Assembly (NCBI GenBank): GCA_000437895.1
Contig: FR902162.1
Coordinates: 26,024-90,023, forward strand
Direction: 5' to 3'
Source of the DNA: Clostridium sp. CAG:914
GTDB taxonomy: Bacteria; Bacillota_I; Bacilli_A; RF39; UBA660
Length of the DNA: 64,000 bases
Shown here: positions 35,505-44,990 of the stretch, in pieces
Position numbering within the stretch: the first letter of the stretch is position 1
Layout of the letters: every line of letters starts with the position of its first letter
Translations under genes and position numbers: made by a program
Notes under the pieces: model-generated
Databases searched by the model: none
What the model saw: only the letters and a program-made list of their open reading frames with translations
Told to the model about the DNA's origin: nothing

Positions 35505-35747
35505 ATGAAAATAGAAATTAATAAAATTATAACACTAGGTAATCAAGAAAAATATTTAGTCATTGATAAAGTTGTTCACAATGATATTGAGTATTACTAT
35601 GTTGCTGAAGTTAATGAAGATGAAACAAATATTAAAGATAACTATAAAATAGTTGAAGCTTCATACAAAGATAATAATATTTATCTTGATGAAGTTCTAG
35701 GAGAAGATAAACTTAAGACTATATTACCTTTATTTATAAAAGAATAA
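35505..35747 (+). CDS. Small DUF1292-like protein (cluster gene 7)
   Basis: 80 residues with the pattern ITLGNQEKYLVIDKVVHNDI and YYYVAEVNEDETNIKD, which recalls small DUF1292-type proteins of Bacillota (a beta-rich domain starting with a 'reEYLVLDKV' strand). It has an AAGGAGG site 10 bp after gene 6 and ends at a bidirectional terminator. No function known. Confidence 0.65.
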   Translation: MKIEINKIITLGNQEKYLVIDKVVHNDIEYYYVAEVNEDETNIKDNYKIVEASYKDNNIYLDEVLGEDKLKTILPLFIKE

Positions 35748-35751
35748 TATT

Positions 35752-35784
35752 AAAAGACCCAAATTACTAATTTGAGTCTTTAAT
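35752..35784. terminator. Bidirectional terminator
   Basis: AAAGACCCAAATTA and TAATTTGAGTCTTT pair, with one A-C and one C-A mismatch on the plus strand, between convergent genes; A and T runs flank both sides. Confidence 0.65.
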
Positions 35785-36135
35785 CTTATTATAAACCTCT
35801 TCAATATCCATATCTAACATATCATTATATACAGGAATTAAATGCACATGATAATGTTTAATTTCTTGACATATTCCATTGTTTTGTACAATACGAATTC
35901 CATCAGGACCTAGTTTTGACATCAATAAATTATATACATATTTAGTAGCATCATTAATACTAGACAAATATTTACTATCAATATCAGAAATATCTTTAAA
36001 GTGTTTTTTAGGTATTATTAAAGTATGTCCAGAACTTAAAGGATTAATATCCAAGAAACATAATACCATATCATTTTCATATATCTTATATGAAGAAATC
36101 TCATTATTTATTATTTTACAAAAAATACAATCCAT
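35767..36135 (-). CDS. HIT-family nucleotide hydrolase/transferase
   Basis: The N-terminus MDCIFCKIINNEISS, the central SGHTLIIPKKHF and the catalytic histidine triad HYHVHLIP define the HINT branch of the HIT family, which hydrolyses nucleoside phosphoramidates or related adenylated compounds. The first Cys pair (CIFC) is the usual partial zinc site of bacterial members. ATG 36135 is chosen over an upstream TTG because GGTGAT directly precedes it. A single gene convergent with the coiled-coil cluster. Confidence 0.92.
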   Translation of the reverse strand: MDCIFCKIINNEISSYKIYENDMVLCFLDINPLSSGHTLIIPKKHFKDISDIDSKYLSSINDATKYVYNLLMSKLGPDGIRIVQNNGICQEIKHYHVHLIPVYNDMLDMDIEEVYNKIKDSN

Positions 36136-36257
36136 TTTTATCACCAAATATATCGTAACAAATAATTTACAAAATGTCTATAAAAATAAATATAAATACT
36201 TGATTTTTATCATGCAAAATGATATCATTTTATTATAGTAAAAAGGAGATGTTAATA

Positions 36258-36989
36258 ATGAATGATAAAGGAAAAGGGATTTTCTATGGTGTAGTAGCCG
36301 TAGCAACATTAATCGTAGCCATAGTTGGAGCAACATTAGCATATTTCTCAATCATGGTTAATAGTGAGAACAATGCCGTAGGATTATCTTCAGATATTGT
36401 AAGTATAAGTTATTCAGATGGACAATATCTTATTAATCCAGCTGCTAAATTAATACCTGCTACCAATGAAGTTGTAAAAAAAGCTTACGAAAGAGTTACT
36501 GTATTTGATAAAGATAATGATGAGGATACAACAAATAAATGTATAGATGATAATGGTAAAGAAGTATGCTCAGTGTACAGATTTACTGTTTCAAATGATG
36601 GCGAAGATAGAGATATAACTGCTTCAATTAAAGTAGGTCTAAATGAATTTACTAACTTAAGATATATGGTTTATGAAGTTACTACAGTAGATGGAAATAC
36701 CGTGAAAACTAATGTTTTTGACGAAATAACAGGGGAAGATAAAAGTTACGCTCTTCCACTAACAACAGATGAAAGTTCTTCATTATTTGGTTATACACAA
36801 AGTGGAGAAGAAACAGTTTATAAAACAAAAACTTTAGCAACAAGTTCCCCAAGAACATTTGAAGTTGTTATATATTTAAATGAAACAAATAGTTCACAAA
36901 ATGATGAACAAGGAAAGAATTTCTATGGAACACTATATGTATCATTTAATACAAGTGGTTCCGATAAAATTACTGGTCATATCGATTAA
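36258..36989 (+). CDS. TasA/camelysin-like exported protein
   Basis: Signal segment MNDKGKGIFYGVVAVATLIV followed by AIVGATLAYFS, then a beta-rich domain with a Cys pair near residues 88-95 (NKCIDDNGKEVC) and a C-terminal strand NFYGTLYVSFNTSG. Start ATG 36258 has AAAGGAGAT upstream; an in-frame ATG at 36219 would place that site inside the gene. The family is secreted or surface-bound and may form fibres. It is the first of three consecutive exported-protein genes. Confidence 0.75.
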   Translation: MNDKGKGIFYGVVAVATLIVAIVGATLAYFSIMVNSENNAVGLSSDIVSISYSDGQYLINPAAKLIPATNEVVKKAYERVTVFDKDNDEDTTNKCIDDNGKEVCSVYRFTVSNDGEDRDITASIKVGLNEFTNLRYMVYEVTTVDGNTVKTNVFDEITGEDKSYALPLTTDESSSLFGYTQSGEETVYKTKTLATSSPRTFEVVIYLNETNSSQNDEQGKNFYGTLYVSFNTSGSDKITGHID

Positions 36990-36990
36990 T

Positions 36991-37014
36991 AGCAAGCAAA
37001 ATGCTTGCTTTTTT
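36991..37014 (+). terminator. Intrinsic terminator
   Basis: AGCAAGC and GCTTGCT pair around AAAAT, followed by T6. Confidence 0.85.
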
Positions 37015-37051
37015 AGTGCCTTTAGTGTATCATTATAATAGGTGAATAATC

Positions 37052-37615
37052 ATGACATATAGTACAAAAAATAAAGGTAAAAAAATTAATATTATAATAC
37101 TTATAATAACATTAGTAGTAATGATTATAGGTTCTTCTTTTGCTTATTATTCCCTAGTTTCAAGCCAAAAAAAAGAAGGAACCAAACTATATACAGGTAA
37201 ATTAGAAATAAATTATATTGATGGAGTATATATTAATAATCCTAAATTAGTACCTATGTCAGAACCAGATTATGATACTTATAAAAATGTTTATAGAAAC
37301 AACTTTACAATTACAAGTTCAGGAACTTTAAATCAAACTATTTCTATAGATCTAGAGACAACCCAAAATGATTTTCCAGATGGAACAATTAAGTATATTT
37401 TATATAATTCTCGTGGAGACAAAATAGCCAAAGGAAACGTAGCAAGTATTAATAATAAAACTAATCTTGTTAGTAATTTGTATCTAGCATATAATGGAAG
37501 TGCTAAATATACATTAATGTTGTGGTATAATGATACAGGATATAATCAAAATAATGAGATGGGATATAAAATGTATGGAAAAATAAATGTATATTCAAGA
37601 CAAGTAAAATATTAA
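37052..37615 (+). CDS. TasA-like exported protein
   Basis: Basic N-terminus and membrane segment (INIIILIITLVVMIIGSSFA) followed by YYSLVSSQ, then a beta-rich domain with the phrases LEINYIDGVYINNPKLVPM and YTLMLWYNDTGYNQNNEMGY. The second phrase is also present in the preceding gene in diverged form (YLNETNSSQNDEQGKNFYG), showing both are one family. GGTGAATAATC ahead of the ATG is the binding site. The gene has no Cys, unlike its neighbours. Confidence 0.75.
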   Translation: MTYSTKNKGKKINIIILIITLVVMIIGSSFAYYSLVSSQKKEGTKLYTGKLEINYIDGVYINNPKLVPMSEPDYDTYKNVYRNNFTITSSGTLNQTISIDLETTQNDFPDGTIKYILYNSRGDKIAKGNVASINNKTNLVSNLYLAYNGSAKYTLMLWYNDTGYNQNNEMGYKMYGKINVYSRQVKY

Positions 37616-37635
37616 TTAGAAAGGACGTTATTTAT

Positions 37636-39162
37636 ATGAAAAAGTTACCTATAAAACAAATATATTTACTTTTAATTATTGTCGTTGGTATAGTATCTCT
37701 ATCAGTATATTCTACTTATGCCTTATTTACATATGATAAGGAAACAGGTAAAGTAGTACATATCGGAACACCAAATAATTTACTAATACATACATCAATA
37801 AACGAATATAGAAGAATTAGTATTCCAAGTGATACTGAATACAAAGTTGATATTGATATAAATAATCCCAAAGATATACCACTATGTTATAGCGTTTGGT
37901 ATAATGATTTTGATAAAAATATAACTGTTTTAAAAGACGAACATAGCATTACTAATGGTATAATAGAAAGTAAAAATATACTAAGAACTAGTTTAATAAT
38001 AATAAATGATAGTGAAGAATCAATAGATGTTAATCTTGGAATTGCTACCAGTGAATATAATAATACTTGCTCACTAGATTTACCAAGCAATAAAAAAATA
38101 ATTACAGAAACTTACATTAATAATTATCTAGTAGATTATGTCAAGAATGCCATAAATAAAGAAGTAAAAAAAGATGCCAATTATGAAGTGATAAAAGATA
38201 TAAAAATTCTAAATTTAAATGATAACTTAACTATAGCTAATAAATTTACTTTTAAAGATGGAATATTCACTTTAGAAGACTCTTACCAAACTACATTGAC
38301 TATCTTCAATAACGATTTTACTAAAGAAAAAGATTATTATATATGTGAAAATAATGATCATTGCAATATATTATACAAAATAAAAGATATTGATAACGGA
38401 TATACAATAGATAAATATATAGGATTCACAGAAAGCAATAATGGTATCTTAGAATACAATAATAATTATGTATACTATGGTGGTAATCCTGATAATTACA
38501 TTTGCTTTAATGATGAAGACGATTGTGAATTATGGCGTATCATAGGTATATTTTACAATACTGATAAAAAGTATTATAATACTAAAATAATTAAAGATGA
38601 CTATCTTTTAACTATGAATTATAAAGATTATTCTACTGATGATGATGAAAATACTATTTATAATGATTATAAAGATAGCAATATTGATAAAATTTTTAAC
38701 AAATATTATTTAAATACTTCACTTAGTGAAGATAATATACTATCTAGTTCTCTAAGTGTTGATAGTATAAACAAAATAATACCATTTAAGTACAATTTAG
38801 ATTATAACAATAACTTAGATGTAAAAGTAAATAATATATATACCTATAATGGTCAAAATAATTATATAACTAAGGTAGGACTAATGTCCTTTAGTGATTA
38901 CTTATATGCAGGTTCATGTACTGATAAAAATGTAATTGAGTATAATGGATGTACTTCTAATAATTATTTATATAAAAATTCCTTAGAATATACTATGACT
39001 AGAGTAGATACAACACTTGATAAAGTATATGCAATAGGAATAGATAATTATACTGCTACAAGTACAGAAAAGTATAATGTAAGACCTGTATTATATCTAA
39101 AACCGAGAATAACAGTAGTTAAAGGAAATGGTACTATTAGTGATCCATATATAATTAAATAG
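37636..39162 (+). CDS. Large exported surface protein with C-terminal FISUMP-like domain
   Basis: 508 residues: signal segment (IYLLLIIVVGIVSLSVYSTY), an N-terminal TasA-like part, and a C-terminal domain of about 230 residues containing CELWRIIGIFYNT, KVGLMSFSDYLYAGSC and the ending YNVRPVLYLKPRITV...GTISDPYIIK. That ending is shared with the split gene tail at 18025-18130. Cys residues are frequent (CENNDHC, CFNDEDDC). It is exported and probably displayed on the surface; function unknown. It lies 20 bp after the previous exported gene with AAAGGA upstream. Confidence 0.75.
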   Translation: MKKLPIKQIYLLLIIVVGIVSLSVYSTYALFTYDKETGKVVHIGTPNNLLIHTSINEYRRISIPSDTEYKVDIDINNPKDIPLCYSVWYNDFDKNITVLKDEHSITNGIIESKNILRTSLIIINDSEESIDVNLGIATSEYNNTCSLDLPSNKKIITETYINNYLVDYVKNAINKEVKKDANYEVIKDIKILNLNDNLTIANKFTFKDGIFTLEDSYQTTLTIFNNDFTKEKDYYICENNDHCNILYKIKDIDNGYTIDKYIGFTESNNGILEYNNNYVYYGGNPDNYICFNDEDDCELWRIIGIFYNTDKKYYNTKIIKDDYLLTMNYKDYSTDDDENTIYNDYKDSNIDKIFNKYYLNTSLSEDNILSSSLSVDSINKIIPFKYNLDYNNNLDVKVNNIYTYNGQNNYITKVGLMSFSDYLYAGSCTDKNVIEYNGCTSNNYLYKNSLEYTMTRVDTTLDKVYAIGIDNYTATSTEKYNVRPVLYLKPRITVVKGNGTISDPYIIK

Positions 39163-39192
39163 TAATTAAACATAACAGTAAGGGTGATAAAT

Positions 39193-41730
39193 ATGAAAAA
39201 AGTAGTTTTGGTAGATGGTAATAATTTAATGTTTAGAAGTTATTTTGCTACATTGTATTCAGGAAGTACTCTAAGAAATAAAAAAGGCTTTCCTACAAAT
39301 GCTATATATGGATTTGTAAATATGATAAATAAAATCATATCTGAAGAAAAACCAATGTATATGGCTGTAGCTTTTGACATAGGAAAAACATTTAGACATG
39401 AAAAATATGATTACTATAAAGGTAAAAGAGATAATACACCAGATGAATTAAAAGAACAATTTCCCATAGCTAAACAAATACTTACAGCAATGAATATAAA
39501 ATACTTTGAATTACAAGGCTATGAAGCTGACGATATAATAGGAACGTTCAGTAAAAAATGTGAACAAGATGATGACTTTAAAGCCTTAATTGTAAGTAGT
39601 GATAAAGATTTACTCCAACTAATAACTGACCAAACTGAAGTAAAATTATTAAAAACAAAAGACTATATCCGTATGGATTATAAAGCATTTTACGATACTT
39701 ATGGTATAGAACCAATTAAAATGATTGATTTAAAAGCATTAATGGGTGATGCATCAGATAATATACCAGGAGTTAAAGGAATAGGAGAAAAAACAGCTTT
39801 AAAATTATTAACAACTTATGGATCATTATCTTCTATATATGAACATATTGATGAAATAAAAGGTAGTGTTAAAGATAAATTAATTCAAGATAAAGATAAT
39901 GCTTATATGAGTTATAATATAGCTACAATATATAAAGATGTACCACTTAATGTTGAATTAGAAGAACTTGCATATATTCCTAAAGATAAAAACGAATTAT
40001 ATAAAATATATAATGAATTAGAATTCTATTCACTTATAAAAGAATCTAATAACAAAGAAGAAAATAGTAATAATATAGAAAATATAAACTATATCAATAA
40101 AAGTAAACAAGAAATAAACGATGATATTATTTCTTTGTACATTGACTTAGATAACAATAACTACCATAATGCCAATATCCTAGGATTTGCTATATATAAT
40201 AATTCTGTAAGTAGTTATATACCATATACTAAAGATACTGATTTATCTTTTTTAAACAAAAAAATATATACATACGATTATAAAAGATTATATGTATCGT
40301 TAAAAAAGAATAATCTAACCATTCCAACTTGTTTATTTGATACAATGATTGGAGCATATCTAGTTAATTACAATATTAAAGATGATATAAGTTATTTAGC
40401 AAAACAAATGGGATATGAAATAGATAATTCAAGTAAAGAAAATTCTGAAATAGATAAAGCAAAATTTGTATATGATACATATAACACACTAATGGATATG
40501 ATGCAAAAAGAAAATGTTATGACTCTATATAACGATATAGAATTTCCGTTAGTAACTGTTCTTGCCAAAATGGAAATGAACGGTATTAAAGTAAAAAAAG
40601 AAGTTTTATTTGAAATGAAAGATGAAATACTTAAACGCATTGAAGAAGTTAGTCAAATTATTTATAATATGGCAGGAGTAGAATTTAATATTTCATCTCC
40701 TAAACAACTTGGAGATATCTTATTTGAAAAATTAGGACTACCACATGCCAAGAAAAATAAAACAGGATATTCTACAGATATCAGTGTTTTAGAAAAACTA
40801 AGAGATTATCCCATTGTAGAATATATAATAGAATATAGAACCCTATATAAACTATATACAACATATATTGAAGGAATATTAAATTCTATTTCATCTGATG
40901 GAAAAATACATACCATATATACCCAAACTGTAGCAAGAACAGGAAGATTATCTTCAATAGAACCAAATTTACAAAATATACCAATTCGTTATGAATTAGG
41001 TAGATTAATAAGAAAAGCATTTGTTCCTTTGGATAACTCTATTTTAATGTCTTGTGACTATTCCCAAATAGAACTACGTGTCTTTGCTCATCTATCTAAA
41101 GTACCAGAACTTGTTATGGCTTTTGTTAATGATATGGACATTCACACAAAAACAGCTATGGATATTTTTCGTGTCAAAGAAGAAGAGGTAACAAAAGATA
41201 TGCGTAGAAAAGCCAAAGCAGTTAATTTTGGAATTCTATATGGAATAAGCAGTTATGGACTTAGTGAAGACTTAAATATTAAACCAAAAGAAGCCAAAGA
41301 ATTTATTAATAAATATTTTGAAACATATCCAGGTGTAAAAGAATATATGGATAAAGAAATAGAAGAAGCTAAAAAAAATGGATATGTTAAAACTATTATG
41401 AATAGAAAAAGAATAATTGAAGAATTACATAGTACTAATCATGTTGTAAGAAGTATGGGAGAAAGAATGGCTTTAAATACCCCAATACAAGGAAGTAGTG
41501 CCGATATTTTAAAAATGGCTATGATAAAAATAGATAAATACTTTGAAGATAACAATATTAAAAGTACAATGTTATTACAAGTACATGATGAACTAATATT
41601 TAATGTTATAAAAGAAGAGGAAGAAGAGGTAAGAAAAATTGTTTCAAACATTATGGAAAACATTATTAAATTAGATGTCCCATTAAAAGTTTCTATAGAA
41701 GAAGGAAACAATTGGTATGAAGCAAAATAG
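39193..41730 (+). CDS. polA: DNA polymerase I
   Basis: Repair and Okazaki-fragment polymerase. The 5'-nuclease domain is residues 1-290 (VVLVDGNNLMFRSYFA, GYEADDIIGTF, GDASDNIPGVKGIGEKTALK). A degenerate 3'-5' exonuclease domain follows, without the DxE metal site, as in other Bacillota. The polymerase domain has DYSQIELR (motif A), RRKAKAVNFGILYGIS (motif B) and LLQVHDELIF (motif C). ATG 39193 is preferred over GTG 39184, whose bases form the AGGGTGAT binding site. Neighbours CDF and mutM follow at 3-bp and 2-bp spacing, a DNA-repair operon arrangement common in this phylum. Confidence 0.97.
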   Translation: MKKVVLVDGNNLMFRSYFATLYSGSTLRNKKGFPTNAIYGFVNMINKIISEEKPMYMAVAFDIGKTFRHEKYDYYKGKRDNTPDELKEQFPIAKQILTAMNIKYFELQGYEADDIIGTFSKKCEQDDDFKALIVSSDKDLLQLITDQTEVKLLKTKDYIRMDYKAFYDTYGIEPIKMIDLKALMGDASDNIPGVKGIGEKTALKLLTTYGSLSSIYEHIDEIKGSVKDKLIQDKDNAYMSYNIATIYKDVPLNVELEELAYIPKDKNELYKIYNELEFYSLIKESNNKEENSNNIENINYINKSKQEINDDIISLYIDLDNNNYHNANILGFAIYNNSVSSYIPYTKDTDLSFLNKKIYTYDYKRLYVSLKKNNLTIPTCLFDTMIGAYLVNYNIKDDISYLAKQMGYEIDNSSKENSEIDKAKFVYDTYNTLMDMMQKENVMTLYNDIEFPLVTVLAKMEMNGIKVKKEVLFEMKDEILKRIEEVSQIIYNMAGVEFNISSPKQLGDILFEKLGLPHAKKNKTGYSTDISVLEKLRDYPIVEYIIEYRTLYKLYTTYIEGILNSISSDGKIHTIYTQTVARTGRLSSIEPNLQNIPIRYELGRLIRKAFVPLDNSILMSCDYSQIELRVFAHLSKVPELVMAFVNDMDIHTKTAMDIFRVKEEEVTKDMRRKAKAVNFGILYGISSYGLSEDLNIKPKEAKEFINKYFETYPGVKEYMDKEIEEAKKNGYVKTIMNRKRIIEELHSTNHVVRSMGERMALNTPIQGSSADILKMAMIKIDKYFEDNNIKSTMLLQVHDELIFNVIKEEEEEVRKIVSNIMENIIKLDVPLKVSIEEGNNWYEAK

Positions 41731-41733
41731 ATT

Positions 41734-42600
41734 ATGAATAGAGTAAGTATTGCATTATTAAAAAGTTTTATTACAAATTTATTTTTATCTATTACAAAAA
41801 TATTAATAGGAATAATAGGGTCATCACAAGTAATGATAGCAGATGGATTTAATTCATTATCTGATTTATCTACTGATATTATTGCCATATTAGGTAACTA
41901 TATTTCAAGAAAACCTGCTGATAAAAAACATCCATATGGTTATGGACAAGCAGAATATTTGACAAATATTATTATAGGAATAGTTATAATTTTTATGTCT
42001 ATAACTCTAATTATTAACGCTTTCTCAAGTAGTATTACAGTACCAAATAACATAGTAATGTATATATGTATCATAACAATTGTCGTAAAAGTAATAATAG
42101 CAAATTATCTAATGGATGAAGGATATAATTTAAAGAATGATATCTTAGTATCATCAGGTAAAGAAAGTATGATGAATGTCTTATCTTCTTTCTTTGCCCT
42201 AATTACCATTATATTAGCCTTATTTTCTAAAAAATATCCATTCCTTAAGTATGCTGACTTAATAGGAACAATAATAGTATCACTAATAATACTATATACA
42301 GGTATAAATATATTAATTGATAGTGTAGGTTCCATTTTAGGAAAACAAGAAGATGATAAAGAATATGTAGATAAAATAACAAAAATAATTTTAAAAGATG
42401 ATAGAATAAAGAAAATTGATAAATTAAATATCATAAAATATGGTTCTTATTATCAAGTAGAATTAGTAGTATTAGTGTCTGATAAATTAAAACTTACAGA
42501 TTCTTATAAAATACAAAAAGATTTAAGAAAAAGGTTGATAGGCAAAAGAAATAGAATTCATCACTTACAAATAGTAGTTAATCCATTTACAGGAGGATAA
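41734..42600 (+). CDS. Cation diffusion facilitator family transporter
   Basis: Proton-coupled metal (Zn/Mn/Fe-type) exporter. Six hydrophobic segments; metal-site motifs DGFNSLSDLSTD in helix 2 and HPYGYGQAEYL in the loop; the second Asp pair appears as YADLIGTIIV in helix 5. The C-terminal cytoplasmic domain has SYYQVELVVLVSD and RIHHLQIVVNP. Metal specificity cannot be read from sequence. It lies 3 bp after polA and 2 bp before mutM, so co-transcribed; no separate binding site beyond the end of polA. Confidence 0.92.
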   Translation: MNRVSIALLKSFITNLFLSITKILIGIIGSSQVMIADGFNSLSDLSTDIIAILGNYISRKPADKKHPYGYGQAEYLTNIIIGIVIIFMSITLIINAFSSSITVPNNIVMYICIITIVVKVIIANYLMDEGYNLKNDILVSSGKESMMNVLSSFFALITIILALFSKKYPFLKYADLIGTIIVSLIILYTGINILIDSVGSILGKQEDDKEYVDKITKIILKDDRIKKIDKLNIIKYGSYYQVELVVLVSDKLKLTDSYKIQKDLRKRLIGKRNRIHHLQIVVNPFTGG

Positions 42601-42602
42601 AT

Positions 42603-43412
42603 ATGCCAGAATTACCAGAAGTAGAAACAGTTAAAAATAGTTTAAAAAATTATGTACTAAATAGAAAAATATTAAAAGTAGATGTATTATATAAAGGTAT
42701 TATAAATTATCCAAGTGTTAAGGAATTTATAGAAAAAATAACTAATCAAACAATACTAGATGTAAAAAGAAGAGGAAAATATTTAGTATTCGTCTTAGAA
42801 GATTATAATTTGATTTCTCATCTAAAAATGGAAGGAAAATACTTTATAAAAGATAAATATGAAATTACTAAACATGATCATGTTATATTTACCTTAGATA
42901 ATAATAAATATTTAATATATAATGACACAAGAAAATTTGGAAAAATGTATCTAATTAATAAAGAATATGATAATAATTCACCACTAAATATATTAGGATT
43001 AGAACCATGGGATAAAGAACTTACCATTAGTTATTTAAAAGATAAACTAAATAGAAATATAGCTATTAAAACATTACTATTAGACCAAACTATTATCGTT
43101 GGTATTGGTAATATATATGCTGATGAAATTCTCTTTCTATCAAAAATAAATCCGTTAAGAAAAGGTTATACATTAACTAATTTAGAACTAGAAAATATTA
43201 TTAAATACACCAAAGAAGTATTGGAAAAAGCAATATCTCAAGGAGGTACTACAATTAGAACATATTCCTCTGTAAATGGAATACATGGCTTATTTCAACA
43301 AGAACTATTAGTACATGGAAAAACTAGTAATTGTCCAATTTGTCAAGAACAAATCCTAAAGATTAGAGTAGGAGGTCGTGGAACTTATTACTGTAATAAT
43401 TGTCAGAAATAA
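42603..43412 (+). CDS. mutM: Formamidopyrimidine-DNA glycosylase
   Basis: Base-excision repair enzyme for oxidised purines. The N-terminus PELPEVETVKNSL supplies catalytic Pro2 and Glu3. The helix-two-turn-helix is VGIGNIYADEILFLSKINPL, and the C-terminal zinc finger is CPICQEQ...GRGTYYCNNC. Length is normal (269 aa). It overlaps no gene and follows the CDF transporter by 2 bp, with AGGAGG upstream. Confidence 0.97.
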   Translation: MPELPEVETVKNSLKNYVLNRKILKVDVLYKGIINYPSVKEFIEKITNQTILDVKRRGKYLVFVLEDYNLISHLKMEGKYFIKDKYEITKHDHVIFTLDNNKYLIYNDTRKFGKMYLINKEYDNNSPLNILGLEPWDKELTISYLKDKLNRNIAIKTLLLDQTIIVGIGNIYADEILFLSKINPLRKGYTLTNLELENIIKYTKEVLEKAISQGGTTIRTYSSVNGIHGLFQQELLVHGKTSNCPICQEQILKIRVGGRGTYYCNNCQK

Positions 43413-43469
43413 GTTATTAAGTGTTGATTTTAACTATAAAAAAGTGTAGAATTAATTTGGGAGGTAAAT

Positions 43470-43946
43470 ATGAAGAAATCAGATTTTATACTTATTGGAA
43501 TAGTTATCGTAGTTATAGTCATTGCTATATTTTCAACCAAAGGAACAAAATCTCTAGATATTGAGTATCCTATAAATTTATCTGGTGAAGTAGGATTAAA
43601 TGAAATAACATACGCTGATTATAAAAATCTAGTAGATAGTAATGAACCATTCCTATTTATAATTGAAAGAGAAGGTTGCTACTATTGTGGTTTATATATG
43701 CCTATAGTAAAAGAGGTTGTAGAAGAGAAAAAAATACCTGTTTATTATGTAGATACAAATAATTTAACTTCTGAAGAAATGACAGAATTATCTACAACAA
43801 ACAAGTATTTAAAGAAAAATTCAGATTGGGGAACACCTACAACACTTCTTATGCGTGGTGAAAATATATTAGACTCTATTGGTGGTTATGTAGAAAAAGA
43901 AGAATTTGTAAGTTTCCTAGAAGAAAAAGTAAAGATGGGTGATTAA
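43470..43946 (+). CDS. Membrane-anchored thioredoxin-like protein
   Basis: An N-terminal membrane helix (FILIGIVIVVIVIAIF) and a thioredoxin-like domain with the redox pair in REGCYYCGLYMP and the cis-Pro region WGTPTTLLMRG. It is probably an extracytoplasmic disulfide or thiol oxidoreductase that could serve the Cys-containing surface proteins of this organism; that link is inference. GGGAGG precedes the ATG. The next gene starts 2 bp later. Confidence 0.85.
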   Translation: MKKSDFILIGIVIVVIVIAIFSTKGTKSLDIEYPINLSGEVGLNEITYADYKNLVDSNEPFLFIIEREGCYYCGLYMPIVKEVVEEKKIPVYYVDTNNLTSEEMTELSTTNKYLKKNSDWGTPTTLLMRGENILDSIGGYVEKEEFVSFLEEKVKMGD

Positions 43947-43948
43947 AA

Positions 43949-44416
43949 TTGGCTATAAAAAGTGAAAGCTATAAAAAAGCATGTGAATTTAGAAAAAAAT
44001 ATCCTTTAACCATTGGTTGGAGAATAAAACAACATTGTAAAATAATTGATAGATACGTTGATGGAGATGAAAAAGTAGAATATGTATTCTATGGACAAAA
44101 GAATGAAGGTTCATTTGACTTTGCTAATACATATGTCATAGCTCTTACTAATAAGAGAATTGTATTAGGTACTAAAAGAGTTTTATTTGGACACTTTTTC
44201 AAATCAGTTATGCCAGATATGTATAACGACTCAACCGTTCATAGTGGATTAATATGGGGAAGAATAATTATTGATACTGTAAAAGAAAAAATTCTTTTAA
44301 CCAATATAGATCCAAATGCTTTATCTGAAATAGAAGATCATATAACTGAAGGTATGGCAAATATGAAATGTCAAAGTGCTATAGATTGTAAAAATCAAAG
44401 CGAAGGTAGATGTTAG
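43949..44416 (+). CDS. Small protein with bacterial PH-like domain
   Basis: 155 residues. The central segment FANTYVIALTNKRIVLGTKR has the ALTNKRI strand typical of bacterial PH (bPH/YvbH-type) domains. The start is TTG at 43949 with GGTGAT at correct spacing; no suitable ATG is near. A C-terminal pair of Cys (KCQSAIDCKNQSEGRC) is unusual for the family. It ends at a strong terminator. Function unknown; possibly peripheral to the membrane. Confidence 0.7.
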   Translation: MAIKSESYKKACEFRKKYPLTIGWRIKQHCKIIDRYVDGDEKVEYVFYGQKNEGSFDFANTYVIALTNKRIVLGTKRVLFGHFFKSVMPDMYNDSTVHSGLIWGRIIIDTVKEKILLTNIDPNALSEIEDHITEGMANMKCQSAIDCKNQSEGRC

Positions 44417-44419
44417 TAT

Positions 44420-44448
44420 ACAAGGAATAAAAATATTCCTTGTTTTTA
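44420..44448 (+). terminator. Intrinsic terminator
   Basis: ACAAGGAATA (44420-44429) pairs with TATTCCTTGT (44434-44443), followed by T5. Confidence 0.9.
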
Positions 44449-44496
44449 TATACACTTTTTTTAAAATTAAGAATACTCTATATTAGGAGTGATGAA

Positions 44497-44943
44497 ATGT
44501 TTGATACTTATATAGTTAAAGAAGGAGATACAATAAAAAGTATTTCATCTAAATCTGGAATTTCCGAAGATATAATATATCAGCTAAATGGTTACTATGA
44601 TACTTTAACTCCTGGCACTATTTTAGTTATTCCAAAAACAAGTAGTAAATATTTTAACTACTATACAATCAGTAAAGGAGATACCTTATACCAAATAGCT
44701 AAAAAATATAATATTAATCCTAGTCTATTAGCCCAAATTAATGGATTAAATGAAAATGATTATATATATCCAAACCAAACGATATTAGTACCTAAAGAAG
44801 GATCTAAATTATATATAACAGCAGAAGGAGATACTTTAAACGAAGTAGTAAAAGGATTAAATGCCGATATTAATAAATTATTAGAACAAAACAACAATAT
44901 CTATTTACAAAAAGAACAATTAATTATTTATAATTATAAATAA
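44497..44943 (+). CDS. LysM-repeat protein
   Basis: 148 residues consisting of two clear LysM modules, YIVKEGDTIKSISSKSGIS and YYTISKGDTLYQIAKKYNIN, and a third diverged one (YITAEGDTLNEVVKGLNADI). LysM binds GlcNAc-containing wall polymers. ATG 44497 is chosen because TAGGAGTGATGAA precedes it; the frame can be extended upstream to a TTG inside the preceding terminator. There is no obvious signal peptide, which is odd for a wall-binding protein, though sporulation coat LysM proteins lack one. Confidence 0.85.
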   Translation: MFDTYIVKEGDTIKSISSKSGISEDIIYQLNGYYDTLTPGTILVIPKTSSKYFNYYTISKGDTLYQIAKKYNINPSLLAQINGLNENDYIYPNQTILVPKEGSKLYITAEGDTLNEVVKGLNADINKLLEQNNNIYLQKEQLIIYNYK

Positions 44944-44990
44944 TATTTATTTAAAATAAAAAATATGGTAATATAATTATAGGTGATAAA

